Origin: Bolinopsis microptera
Lineage: Eukaryota; Ctenophora; Tentaculata; Lobata; Bolinopsidae
Direction: 5' to 3'
Assembly (NCBI RefSeq): GCF_026151205.1
Contig: NC_087080.1
Location: 5,187,096 to 5,251,095 of the forward strand
Length of the DNA: 64,000 nt
This document shows, piece by piece, positions 23,701 to 31,053 of this stretch. Position 1 is the stretch's first letter; every line of letters begins with the position of its first letter. The notes beneath the pieces were generated by a model. That model was given only the letters and a program-made list of their open reading frames with translations. It did no database searches and had not been told where the DNA came from. The translations under genes and the position numbers were made by a program.

Positions 23701-24495
23701 CCTGCTTACCTCAACCAGGCTCATCCTCACGAGGAAGACGGAGTTGTCCCCAGAGAGGTTTGTATCAAGGAAGATGACGAGGAGGGCGTATATCAGGCCT
23801 GTGCCCAGACGGAGAATATCAGGGTGAAGAACTGTGGTGATTACTACACTTACCAGCTCAACCCTTCTGTACAGGACATGGCATACTGTGTCTATAACCG
23901 AAAGACCTCCTGCGAACCTAAAGTAGTCCACGCTAAATACGGAGAACTGGCCGTCGTGAACTGCACTCTTAACTCTGAGAAAGATTTCGATTCCAGCGAG
24001 GTGGAGTGGACCAAGTTAAACTCGGTTACCCTGCCTGACGACAGTCTCAGTAACATCGAGCTGTCAGACGACAGAATGCTGCTGAACATCAAGAATATCG
24101 CTGATCAGAACGCGGGAGTGTACGCTCTGTACATCCCCAGCACTGCTACCAGTGAACTTGTGGAGGTTATCCTGTACAGTGCAGTTGAAGCTGCCCAGAA
24201 GTACTACACAGTAGAGGAGGGAGGAGACGTGACCATTGAAACTGAGATCAACGTTGTACCAACACCAGCAGCCGATAAGATCACGTGGGTTAAGGTACCG
24301 AACAAGGAACTGAGCGGAGACAAATACGTAGTGAGCGACGACAAGACATCACTCACCATCAAGGGAGTCACTGCCAAGGAAGCTGGAACCTACAGAGTAT
24401 CAGTAGAGTTCGAGGTGGACGGTAAGAAGTTCAACAAACACTCAGACGTTATTGTTCAACTCGAAGAGGAGGAAGAAGAATCCCTTGTTATGTAA
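14740..24495 (+). CDS. Giant secreted protein: 24 D8C-like modules plus two Ig-like domains
   Basis: One uninterrupted exon encodes about 3251 residues. The first in-frame ATG (14740) gives a clear signal peptide (MRLSSLCVLFLAAVTGLRA); earlier in-frame codons have no ATG. From about residue 45 to 3053 a module of about 125 residues repeats 24 times. Its pattern is D-V/P-C, then D-x-x-R/W-R, GWYRF-G-x-x-M, C-G-x-x-Y-PGW, HP-x-x-EGIV-R, C-x-x-x-C, (V/I)KNCG-x-Y-x-VY-L, and a final Y-CVE. This matches the D8C domain of uromodulin, GP2 and OIT3. Two Ig-like domains follow (about 3056-3150 and 3151-3240) with the D-x-A-G-x-Y motif but without the usual disulfide pair, then an acidic tail. There is no ZP domain, transmembrane segment or GPI signal. 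It is inferred to be an extracellular, disulfide-rich structural, mucus or binding protein; ligand unknown. A gene of this length without introns is odd beside intron-rich neighbours. Confidence 0.9.
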   Translation: MRLSSLCVLFLAAVTGLRADGEEAVEKEWPACDSAAADKTAVNPLCDPCSPKVYVEYADERNTQVYQKPPGSRLNNYAVKGWTRFMSGSGRLLTTCPLMYSCGGIYPIWLNSEHPEEDAGITDGEVCSHFTNGNCCTYKRAIRMKNCGSYMVYMLTYNSPVTSSYNGAYCVAPAEQPDVCNDSTFTLKEDTWARGELQTSTSNSHDPIQTDNTDNWFSFAAGKGTMKRTCPGIHHCGWRYPMWLGGEYPTEEGKISMLMGHAATSASNVCSITNSHPVYIVKCGETYYHKYTRIISYSGYCVDEDFSDVCKNAVELSEEWRGTTIDKTRDHCDTLGLSDFESWYRMNVYEKKMPDHCVAPNKCGGDTGYYVGGELGHPAAGEGIVGRTFYYSSASNCKASALNGHILNCGNKDDGDDYIYKWVKPSGCDRVFCVEQDPCSSTVYKKLDQDGRAGRTASADKISDNTLEHGWYRFPRDEGIMAKSPVLPGHSGITYPGWYDGEYPLEEDDEKTGRACFSYNGNPCYQERPVTVRNCKNFYVYHLQQTAANYGYNFEQDVCKLETMKMDQEWRLQYNLDAITQTDSTLKAGWYEVTIGEKQLATEKTLYKHGGNGKYPGWIEGEHPAETEGIVERTVFFTTTDTNNKGASTKIYIRNCGTKYIYYIRPFSNNYFYAIADNLCQKGSYEEVDQDNRLYSNPSELNNPWNNDNRFFVTYTSWYRFMNGNGRLAEYPKIKSNWRGGFQYPYQFEDGSHAKVPNAGDISEELIMEHYRSPGTELRGASDRYIGWTWKMTIKNCGAYFVYKIPPLSGSYTRSGVVVDDDDDSVCEDDRYTETDDKMRLVSSVATGTGTSDAYLAEGWYRLTAGLGYMPTSTFIGTQCSTKYHGHLQYSHPTQEEGIVENNVRFMSTSVSVASNRRTWVKTCDGFFLYRLRESPSADYRYCEATPGCKNARELESMWRVNSRKLMTGRYESSVFGNDGWVYFTQGLKRIPESPPPRSVGGCTYNGYIDSHPKEGEGAVPRIMRFPGVDKEQLIEVENCGDKYVYFLTKSIANDYCYVADTDVCSEDVYREVDDVRRLHYSHKYGTGFTRFDLDNKFNGWIRYTIGKGRMMEEPPAITNMCTTDYQGWIDGVHPKDNEGVVQRKVCWKYNGNDCASFNEISIKNCGEYYVYGIAKPPPNNQYGHCVEQDKTAVCEAATKLNNPKRGMLTPTTEYIHDQQKIVQDDYYRFMSGLGRLTAFQVKEENCGGKYKVLISDVLEKDQENGDALLALRTHTTGFTGTTYRNLGLQCDGYWVYRLFNINQNQLAYCVEEDVCESSEIKWIYATNYLQWLGEKTENEWHVLSSGWYEVKVGNKRLAYSPSDVYDCGSTYPGYINSPEPKIEDGIVPGRICYRTSATADQSSCQVISMKKCANKELYYLNKSPSASYSICVETDVCSMVEGTPLDETWRLSGTPKSAGGKDTQAIGWYRVSIGNERLAHTREEAKCGATYQGWMTLGRHPAASEGTVNTKICYDTGNGAESNCKKAQVVNCGGHYLYHLEPATTNYGVCVESADDSMCKSYKELGDDWRSTEYSATIDKSDHTLEIGWYRFTTGLGRMASHCPDYKHGGGYYPSYAYDLEMPAVDEPVKEFTVMWRHSSTCTWTSLKSHVKNCGDYPVYWLPRQGNGHTTYNVEADSCDASEYEVIDDDRRLAWKPTTDNQADTTLKPGWYRFNNGLKKINEECVPTQYGGTDYPGWMTGGHPDVGETVSRIVYFRTGANCKHVAKNIKVKNCGAFYIYKLVPTQDGRGYTVASEPCDSDPRVFDQEDRSIYGRSSSMTNDNGLAEGWYQFTVGNGVMPKSPPAPKSCRTDYPTWLDDPDPTPGEGVVKRTLCAVNGANPCNWQKEINVRNCGNDKMMYYLTASPPYSASRYCVDDSMDNVCKNAKPLNDEWRGSSQPGTGKADRLIPEGWYKFATHGKRMANYPVRKNFCGADYPIYMNADHAEKGTCAQKQLYQVYADNNWTWRTGYIMECHCMNDDYIYYHVPNVSPLTSYNGAYCVEEDPCNKHERMTQDTRSPWYNTNIGNNDHTGGPKWVKIETGLGVMPKFVPEEISCGNRYAGWYNGEMPTEVGSMVKGQYCFVTSASAKCSSPRDARVKKCPGGFYVYHLLPTANGNYGYCADSDVCDVASEEWGREENSRLQYTSTSGFYSSTQKADSGLGNKWVKITTGLERMPTEAPGYMSCGTRYPGWMEGEHPIPAERVVDRKICFVTSTDNNCGASKDIKVVSCMRNNKQFYLYKLYTIAGGSYRYCIDESPDEVCKIPDSGIRYVTDERHGTGHYYDSGFPADYQVYKIPTWMEVTIHKKRFVHQPPVPYFCGGIQAGWVEDPAPGPNEGVIDTRACYRDQGSNDVCYQPMPMKMKNCNGKMRYLYAPAAAARRNMCVEEDICDAKSHETFDGETWRTAFTKTEGTTYKRDYQKMDTSPYRGWFRFTGVGHNRITEVQQEYMSCGTQYPGWLNGEHPSTEEGVVRRIVSFTTAASTYTSTTSEIFIRNCGNFVVYNMNFNWWNTNWGLCVDTDVCKASVGELDQDHRLVNAWGKIAQTDDRSLPRGWYKFTNGFEKMPEKCPIAESCGSLKPGYLSQPHPDIGEGIVERKVCFGDADQCCSSSRDVLVKNCGTHFVYRLYPTTTYEKYCVEESTTTMCNANAYDEIDDDWRGETVAYDNADRHDDTQLTPGNWIRFTNYLGRMPEYSMSIYSCGHYYPGYLRGTHPTRAEGVRNYNICWSTSMTNEGQSCKWARVRNCGSYYLYQMEKPPSWQYGFCVAQDNCKDTRELADRWRLVVNPYISGQSKAADQTVKKGWYRLAIGHGTLPMFEPDTAYGGAAYPSWMLGELPGPDDGEVERTARFAGTTHQIKIRVKDCGEHYSYWLQPTPNANYVWSIDTDVCLHANPLAEEWRNMFYVSENEDDLHTDYQKGKDWYRFTTGFQMMAESPPGPQYSCGTKHPAYLNQAHPHEEDGVVPREVCIKEDDEEGVYQACAQTENIRVKNCGDYYTYQLNPSVQDMAYCVYNRKTSCEPKVVHAKYGELAVVNCTLNSEKDFDSSEVEWTKLNSVTLPDDSLSNIELSDDRMLLNIKNIADQNAGVYALYIPSTATSELVEVILYSAVEAAQKYYTVEEGGDVTIETEINVVPTPAADKITWVKVPNKELSGDKYVVSDDKTSLTIKGVTAKEAGTYRVSVEFEVDGKKFNKHSDVIVQLEEEEEESLVM

Positions 24496-24772
24496 ATTGA
24501 AATGGACATTTTTATAGAAATTCTTGACAATTTGACACATTTGGCAGGGATTTAACACTCATGCACTGTTTTTAAAATATTATATTTAGATACTATATAC
24601 AATATGCAATGTACATATGCAATTGAACTTTCGAAAATTTTAAGACAAGCATTAACAGAAATGTATTTTTATTGTATTTAAATCAAAATTCACTCTTGCT
24701 CAAAAGCAATACAAAAAAGAAAGAAAAATGTCAGCGAAAACTGTAAAAATTCGGTCAATTTGATCGAAATTC

Positions 24773-25117
24773 AGCTACTTCAGCTAGTGAGTTATGTTTA
24801 ATTTAAGGTTGAGACTTGATCTGAAGGAGTCATTTTAGGGCCTACGAAATAATTTCCCCCGGTATTTTGTCCAGCTGAACACCCTGCACCCTTTGAACAT
24901 CCTCAATTTGCTTGAATCTCAAAAATGGCGAGCTGGAGGCAAGTCTCATAGGTTCTATTCCCAAGTATCAGAGCTAGCTACTTCAGCTAGTGAGTTATGT
25001 CCAGTTTATTAACTTTAAGGATAAGACTGGATCTGGAAGAGTCACACTCATTTTATATTAGGACCTACGAAATAACTTCCACCAGTATTTTGTCCAGCTG
25101 AACATTCTGCACTCTAG
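24773..25117 (+). repeat. About 204-bp tandem duplication downstream of the D8C gene
   Basis: CTACTTCAGCTAGTGAGTTA starts two adjacent copies, at about 24775 and 24978. They share CCTACGAAATAA, GTATTTTGTCCAGCTGAACA and the sequence between, with scattered differences. It lies about 280 bp past the D8C stop codon and has no ORF. Confidence 0.7.
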
Positions 25118-25139
25118 TTTGAAGTATAACCGTCCTAAC

Positions 25140-25265
25140 AGTACCATTAGAGTTACACAGTCATATTAACCCTAGTCCCGTCCCAACCCTAATCCTGACC
25201 ATAACCCCGAACTAGCTATCCATACCCCTAACCACAACCTTAACCCTAACCCGAGCCCTAAGCAA
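25140..25265 (+). repeat. Degenerate CCCTAA-like tract
   Basis: A run of imperfect (AACCCTAA/ACCCTAG) hexamer-like units (for example CTTAACCCTAACCCGAGCCC near 25230). It resembles an eroded interstitial telomere-type repeat. The units are too irregular to be sure. Confidence 0.35.
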
Positions 25266-25529
25266 TCGAATTCGTGTTTAACTAGCCTGTCACGTGACCA
25301 AAACAGTTTTTCCCATAACTCTCCAGGGAAGCATTTTTACCCTACGTCATGGGGGTGATTCGGAATCACTATCAGCGTCCAAAATGAAAATACACCGGAT
25401 GATCAAATTACTCTCATACCCAGTCCCTCAGGGCATTTCCAAAAGAATTTTCTTAAAATTTGGGCGAGTGATTTACTCATTTAGTGGGACTGGGAGCGCT
25501 CATCGTAGGTCGAACGGCCCTTCGGCTTC

Positions 25530-25800
25530 TCCTATTCTGACATGATTTCCCGTTTATCAAAGCTTTCTCCAGTAATTTAACTTTCAATAATAATAATCAT
25601 GTCTTCACAGTGAACTCATTGCTTGGTCATTCAACAAAAATTCAGTTAAACTTAAACTTAAAGCAGTGAAATTTATGATGCGGATAGCTGCAATTATCTG
25701 AAAATTTCCCACCGGTAGGACATTTTCATAATTTTCCTTATTTCATCAAAGTTTTCTCCGGATATTGATCAGCTTCCAGTACCACGGTCCACGATGGTGA
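25530..25800. repeat. Diverged copy of the 10080-10320 repeat
   Basis: The block contains CCCGTTTATCAAAGCTTTCT, GGTAGGACATTTTC and GATCAGCTTCCAGTACCA in the same order and orientation as 10090-10310, with divergence and small indels. ORFs at 25294-25545 and 25912-26118 overlap or abut it and have no recognisable features. From 25800 to 27140 I see no supported gene. Confidence 0.55.
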
Positions 25801-27146
25801 CTTGTGTCACTCACACTGACCTAATTGATTGATCACAGGTCAAAAATTGAGTCAAAACTATAAAATTTCGGTCAAAGAAACGGGAGAAAAGCTTCTAGTT
25901 CTATTTTTAAAATGAACTATCAAATTGTCAAATATAAACGACCTGGTTTAGTGGTTTCCCTGAACCATTTTGACGTAATTTTTGTTCAGCGACCAATGCT
26001 AATGGCACAAGTCACGATTGAGGTTCTGGGGATGATTTTTTTTAATGAGCTAGTTGGGAAACAAGAAACAGAGGACCAGCCGGCAGGCAGCGTTTCAGAG
26101 GTTGCAGAGGAAGATTGAAGATTTATCACCGGTCGATTTTCAGGTCAGGAAACGCTGATAAATTCCGTGTAATACTTGCTATCTGATATTTCACTGAAAC
26201 ATGCTTGTGCATTGTGAAATGCGAACGGACCCCTTTGGATAGAAATCGCCGGACAGAATAGTAACCAGAAAAGTACAAGATACCATTCTGGGGAAGGTTG
26301 GGTGTAATCGGGATGGACTGGGTTATAAAAACGCTCTAGTATTAGGCCGGGGTGGCGTTGACTGCACTCCGAGATCATGATCAGCTGGGTAAGATCCGCG
26401 TCAGTGGGACCCCCACTCTCCAGTTCTGTTATACCTCGCAATGTTATTTGGCAGGGTTTAACAGAACTGTGAGGCTGGCACCTAGAGAGCAGATGATTCA
26501 AAACTATTTTTTGGTTCCATTCAAGTAGTGTTGTTAATCTTGACAAAAAAGAGATGATTTGAGTACTCCAATTTCGCCAAGCCGGATAGATGCCAAAATG
26601 CCCGATTGAATAATTTTACATTTACCTTTGTGCTTTAACATTTGATAGATACAAGATACGGCAACTGGTCAGCTTAAACTGTGCCCTTCACCGAAATGCT
26701 AAATGCCACCTACTTTTAAAATCGTGAATGAAACAGCAGTGTGAACTGAAGGACATTGATACACAGTACACAGAAGCTTATGATGGATCGAATTAATTGG
26801 TCAATAAGTTCTTAGGACGGATCATTTGTTAAGTCAAATCACAAATCACAAATGTTTTCTCAATTTCGAACTAAAATAATTTTGAACGATCGATCGATCG
26901 CTAGATTCAAAATAAAGCCGCGCAACAGCAGATGAAAACTTTCGCTAGCTTATTCATTTCGCGCTTGCGGTATATTACACATTTAGAGTAATATTTGGTA
27001 CCGAATGGCAATTTGTAAATATCACTAAGGCAAAAATCAGACTTATTTATTTGGTAACTTTATAGAAATATTGAAATCATAAATTTTCGGTATTATCTTT
27101 CAAATGAATAAAATATTAATTCGGTTAAGCAAATATTTTTGGCACG

Positions 27147-27380
27147 ATGGAACAATTTAGATTAGTCCTCACTCGTCAACAAATTCAAAGACAACTTCAT
27201 CCGACCCAAATCAATTTTGAAGGGGACGGACATAATGAAGTTCTGGAAGTTGGTGGAATTTATACGAGATTCAGAGTACGAGTCGAAATATTTCCATCTT
27301 TTACATTTTTAATGATCCTGCCTTATCAGATTGAACATTTTATAATTGTCCCACATTTCAAGGGATCGTTCACATATTAG
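27147..27380 (+). CDS. Possible small ORF or first exon, unknown
   Basis: A 77-codon ORF starts at an ATG in fair context (GCACGATGG). Residues 1-42 look protein-like (charged, with a VLEVGGIYTRF stretch), while the remainder is hydrophobic and low in complexity. The frame could leave through a splice donor after about residue 42, but I find no convincing next exon. It may be the first exon of an unrecognised gene or a chance ORF. Confidence 0.2.
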   Translation: MEQFRLVLTRQQIQRQLHPTQINFEGDGHNEVLEVGGIYTRFRVRVEIFPSFTFLMILPYQIEHFIIVPHFKGSFTY

Positions 27381-27881
27381 GATTCGGAAATCTTACACTA
27401 GTTAAATGTCCACACAATTGCAGATACAAGTAGGAAGTAGAATTGAGCACATGGCTATGATTAGGATTGATAACAGATGGTCTGTAATCTTGCTTACTTT
27501 CTATGCGAACAATCCCTGCGTAATTTCATCTTTGTACTTACGTCTTAAAGTATAACAAAAGTAAGAAATATTTCACAGCAGAAATGAGGTTTTTTAAGTT
27601 GTTAAAGTATCGGAGCTTTTTTTTTAAAATCTTTCAATAAACAACCTCAAATTGAAAAGTATTAACGAATGGTTGCGAAACACTACCAAGCTTTCAAAAA
27701 GTCTGCATGCAAAAGTATTGTAAACTTCACAAAGTTTGACCGAATTCTCTTTTAGAAACATTGACGTTTTCATTCAAATTTAGAAATTATTGTAAAACGT
27801 TTCGTTTCGATGGAGTTGAAAAACAGCGGTTATAAACATGATGTTGAAATATTGTTTTAAAGAATTTAAAGAAATGTAACC

Positions 27882-27887
27882 TTTATT
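27882..27887 (-). terminator. Poly(A) signal of the coiled-coil gene
   Basis: AATAAA on the minus strand, 224 nt downstream of the stop codon of the 28111-29760 gene. It is the first canonical signal I noticed in that direction. Confidence 0.45.
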
Positions 27888-28110
27888 GAGGGGACACTGC
27901 TGTCGATAATATAGGAAAACATTTGATGACTTATATTCAATATCAACGATATAAATTCAAAACATGGCAATCTGTCAATTCATTTGAGCGGAGTATGTAC
28001 AAAAAACAGCGAATAAAATGTAATGTAAAGAAAGCTGTGCCTCTGCCAATATTAATTAATCAACGCAGTAACAAATTAATTTCCCCAATAACAATTTCAC
28101 AAGGTCCCAT

Positions 28111-29760
28111 TCACACAGAAGTTCCGTTTCCAACCCTCATCCTGTCCTGGAATGTATGCATCCTGGTCTGTAACCGTCTCAAGTGGTCCCGCAGAAGTTC
28201 GTTTTCTTTCAGCGCGTTTTCCAGCCGCTTTTCGTTGGCTTCTTTTCGGCTTTTTTCCACTTTAATATGCGAACTTACCTGTAAAAGTTGTATAAAAGCT
28301 GGATGTGATGAAATAGCAATATATAGCCAACTTTTCTTAGCTCAGAAAAACGAGGAAAATATGCGGTGTTGATTTTTACCTGCGTCAACCGCTCTTCTAG
28401 CTTTTTCTGAAAGAATTTTCCATACTGTGGTAAGTCTTCGGGTCCAACCAAGTCCAAATTACTCTGAAAGAAGAAGCGTCAACGACAAATGAAGAACGTA
28501 TAACTTGAAGTGATAGAAATAAGTCATCGAGGGTTTCGATACAATTACTAATTGAATATGGCTGATTTTTTATTTACTCGGGACAGGAATAATAATGGGC
28601 GCTCATGCCCTAAATTTTAAAAACTCCACTATTTACAATTACCTCGTCCCAGTTAGCAGAGAGCTTAGTGTTGGGAAAGTAATCGTAGAGGACGCTGTTT
28701 TGCAAGGAATTCAAACTATTTGCCCCTCTGAGTTCAGCACCGCAACACCTGCATACCTGCGACGTGGTTCAGATTAGACACGAGAAAAATTTTCAAACAT
28801 TTACAAAATAAGCGTAATTAAGGGACATCTAGTGTGACTAATGCAGGGTCACAAAACTTCTTTACACGTGTGAACACAATGCGCGGAGAATAAACACAGA
28901 TTCACTAACAAATAACGACCAGCAAACAAAAGAGAAAACAATAGATAAAAGAGATGTTACCTGGTCTACACTGCGATCGTCATCGGTTATAACCTCGCTG
29001 TTGTTATCACTGTTGTTATCTTCTGTATCACTCACTATCATGTTATCGTAACACGACCTGAAACACAAGTGGGGTTAGTTTCACTTTCACTTTCGGTTAA
29101 GTTTTAATAAAAAAACGGCCAGGTAGCGTAGTTGGTTGATCATCGGATTTGTAATCGTAAGATTGCGAGTTCGAATCCCACTGCCTGCCTAGTCGTGGGG
29201 TGAGCGTCGTTGACGCTCTGCTAAGGATCCCGAGTGGTCTATGTAGCCCCACGGTTCACTCAGCCGAATGCTCGAAAAATCGGGTGTGAGGGTTAAATGA
29301 GGAGCTGTGCTTGATCAACACAGCGAAGCCTCGGGCGAAGAAAGTGTGGCATAGTGCCTTAACCGTTGCTGGCCTTAGGAACGATCCTTCGGCTTCTTGT
29401 AAAGCTCTTCCTTGAAAGTGCTGGTTTACATTGTAATGCAGGTAATGCCGAAGTAAAATAACAAAGGTGGTCGACTCATTCGATGGCCTTGTTGCGTCGC
29501 AACGAATCCTCATAAGATAAGATAAGATAAGATAAGCTCAGATTTATAAAATGGTCAAATATTCCAGTTTTATCCCTTTTAGCTTGATTCTTTAAAATTT
29601 AACAAATAACAGCATAGAATCACGTCTTCAATAGTCTGTAATAATGTTATAAACAAGTTTCCGCTTAGTATTACTTCGCAATAAAAACATTTTACCTTCT
29701 TGATTCGTAATTATCGAAGTTGTCGTAGTAACTCCTGCTGCTGCATCCACGTTCGCTCAT
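28111..29760 (-). CDS. Five-exon gene for a 175-residue coiled-coil protein
   Basis: I assembled this from five minus-strand exons: 29696-29760, 28961-29057, 28643-28756, 28380-28463 and 28111-28278. Every junction has GT/AG, and the lengths (65+97+114+84+168) give 176 codons including stop. It starts MSERGCSSRSYYDNFDNY. An acidic low-complexity stretch (SDTEDNNSDNNSE) follows at about 30-50, then a compact C-R-C-C-G motif near 55-60, a conserved-looking block with LVGPEDLPQYGKFFQKKLEE at about 98-117, and a charged coiled coil at about 120-165. There is no signal peptide or membrane segment, so it is probably intracellular (cytoskeletal or centrosomal by style). I do not recognise the family. 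The PEDLPQYG block looks most likely to be conserved. Intron 1 carries a SINE. Confidence 0.75.
29117..29536 (+). mobile_element. tRNA-derived SINE with (GATAA)n tail
   Basis: The head (29117-29190) is tRNA-like. It has a pol III A box TAGCGTAGTTGG (29124-29135) and a B box GAGTTCGAATCC (29167-29178) at normal spacing; the anticodon arm is degenerate. A unique body of about 320 bp follows, then a simple tail of four to five GATAA units ending near 29536. This is the usual anatomy of a tRNA-type SINE. It sits in intron 1 of the coiled-coil gene, on the opposite strand. No clear target duplication is visible. Confidence 0.8.
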
Positions 29761-30156
29761 GACACAATCAGAGGTCTACTTAAACATCACGGTACATTAC
29801 TGGGTAAAGGTTATTTTATGAACGGGGAAACTTCAAACAAAATGTACAGCATGAATGAAATAATTTAATTTGTACCGTGGTCGGCTGTGGTTATCAAGAC
29901 TTAGATTTGAAATTACACTTTTTGTTTCAAATTTGGCGTTTAAATAATCTATTATTACGATAGAACGCTATGTCATATTTACTGCGAGTTAAACTTAATA
30001 ATCAGTCCCCTGAGCGGATTAAAACTTTCATTTCATCATATAATACCCAATCAACGATTACAGTTCGATAACCTTTTATAAAAAATATCATCTTAGATAT
30101 TATTGAAATGTGGTGCTCCATCGTTTACCTCCTTCAGTTCACTAACTTCACCTTAA

Positions 30157-30646
30157 AAGGCATCATGTAGCCTCCAGGCTCGACAAACCCCGACAAACCC
30201 CGACAAACCCCGACATATCCTTCAACAAACCCCGACAGACCCCGACAAACCCTGACAAACCCCAACAGACCCCGACAAACCCCGACAAACCCTGACATAT
30301 CCCGACAAACCCTGACAAACCCCGACAAACCCCGACAAACCCTGACAAACCCCGACATATCCCGACAAACCCTGACAAACCCTGACATATCCCGACAAAC
30401 CCTGACAAACCCCGACAGACCCCGACAAACCCCGACAAACCCCGACAAACCCCGACATATCCCGACAAACCCCGACAAACCCCGACAAACCCTGACAGAC
30501 CCTGACAAACCCCGACAGACCCCGACAATCCCGACAAACCCTGACAAACCCCGACAGACCCCGACATACCCTGACAAACCCCGACAAAACCCCGACGTGT
30601 CGATATGTGTCGTATCATGTCGGGCCCACCGGCTACATGATGCCTC
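30157..30646. mobile_element. TTAA-flanked element with a minisatellite core
   Basis: A 16-bp inverted repeat bounds this 490-bp segment: AAGGCATCATGTAGCC at the left and GGCTACATGATGCCTC at the right, 15 of 16 matching. TTAA lies immediately outside each end (30153-30156 and 30647-30650), the duplication expected of piggyBac-type or other TTAA-targeting transposition. Nearly all of the interior is the 10-bp minisatellite. No transposase is present, so it is non-autonomous. The terminal bases do not match the textbook piggyBac end, so the superfamily is inferred from TTAA only. Confidence 0.75.
30180..30598 (+). repeat. 10-bp minisatellite (CCCCGACAAA)
   Basis: About 42 units of a 10-bp repeat, with variants CGACATATCC, CGACAGACCC and TGACAAACCC. 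Period 10 makes all three frames on the minus strand open, giving three false ORFs of 121-151 codons rich in Gly, Val, Cys, Arg and Leu. It forms the body of the TTAA-flanked element. Confidence 0.9.
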
Positions 30647-31053
30647 TTAAAGAATACTTTGTAAATACAGATATATAATATATATTGCGTTCAAAGCACC
30701 TGGAAGCTCAGATTTATGGAATTATTTTACATCAGAGAATAGCCGGAAATGTGTTTACAATCGTCTAACAAAAAGTAAACAAGAATCTAAACAGCCATTC
30801 TAGCAAAATGTTTAATGTTTATATACTAGTATTCGATGTGTTTCGAGCCAACAAATCATAACGCGTCAACAGAAAATATCTTCGCGAACAGCAATATACA
30901 TCACAGACCTTGCATGAACCATACGCAGCTATTGCATATGAATAAAATAAACTGCGTGACTCTATCATATATAAGCTTGCAATAAAAATACTCCAGTGTC
31001 ATCATGACGCGCGGTGAGTCTGGTTAAAAAGTGATGTCACGTGATGTAATGAT

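Noticed and set aside
26145..26546. 133-codon minus-strand ORF
   Set aside because: The composition is not typical of protein, there is no recognisable domain, and it lies next to repeat-derived DNA. It may be a repeat fragment.
29117..29190. Functional tRNA gene
   Set aside because: A and B boxes are good, but the anticodon stem does not pair and a long body with a simple tail follows. It is a SINE head.
30176..30600. CRISPR-like array
   Set aside because: The units are a contiguous 10-bp minisatellite without unique spacers, in a eukaryotic genome.
30134..30618. Three overlapping minus-strand ORFs rich in Gly, Val, Cys and Arg
   Set aside because: They come from a 10-bp minisatellite that is open in all three frames.
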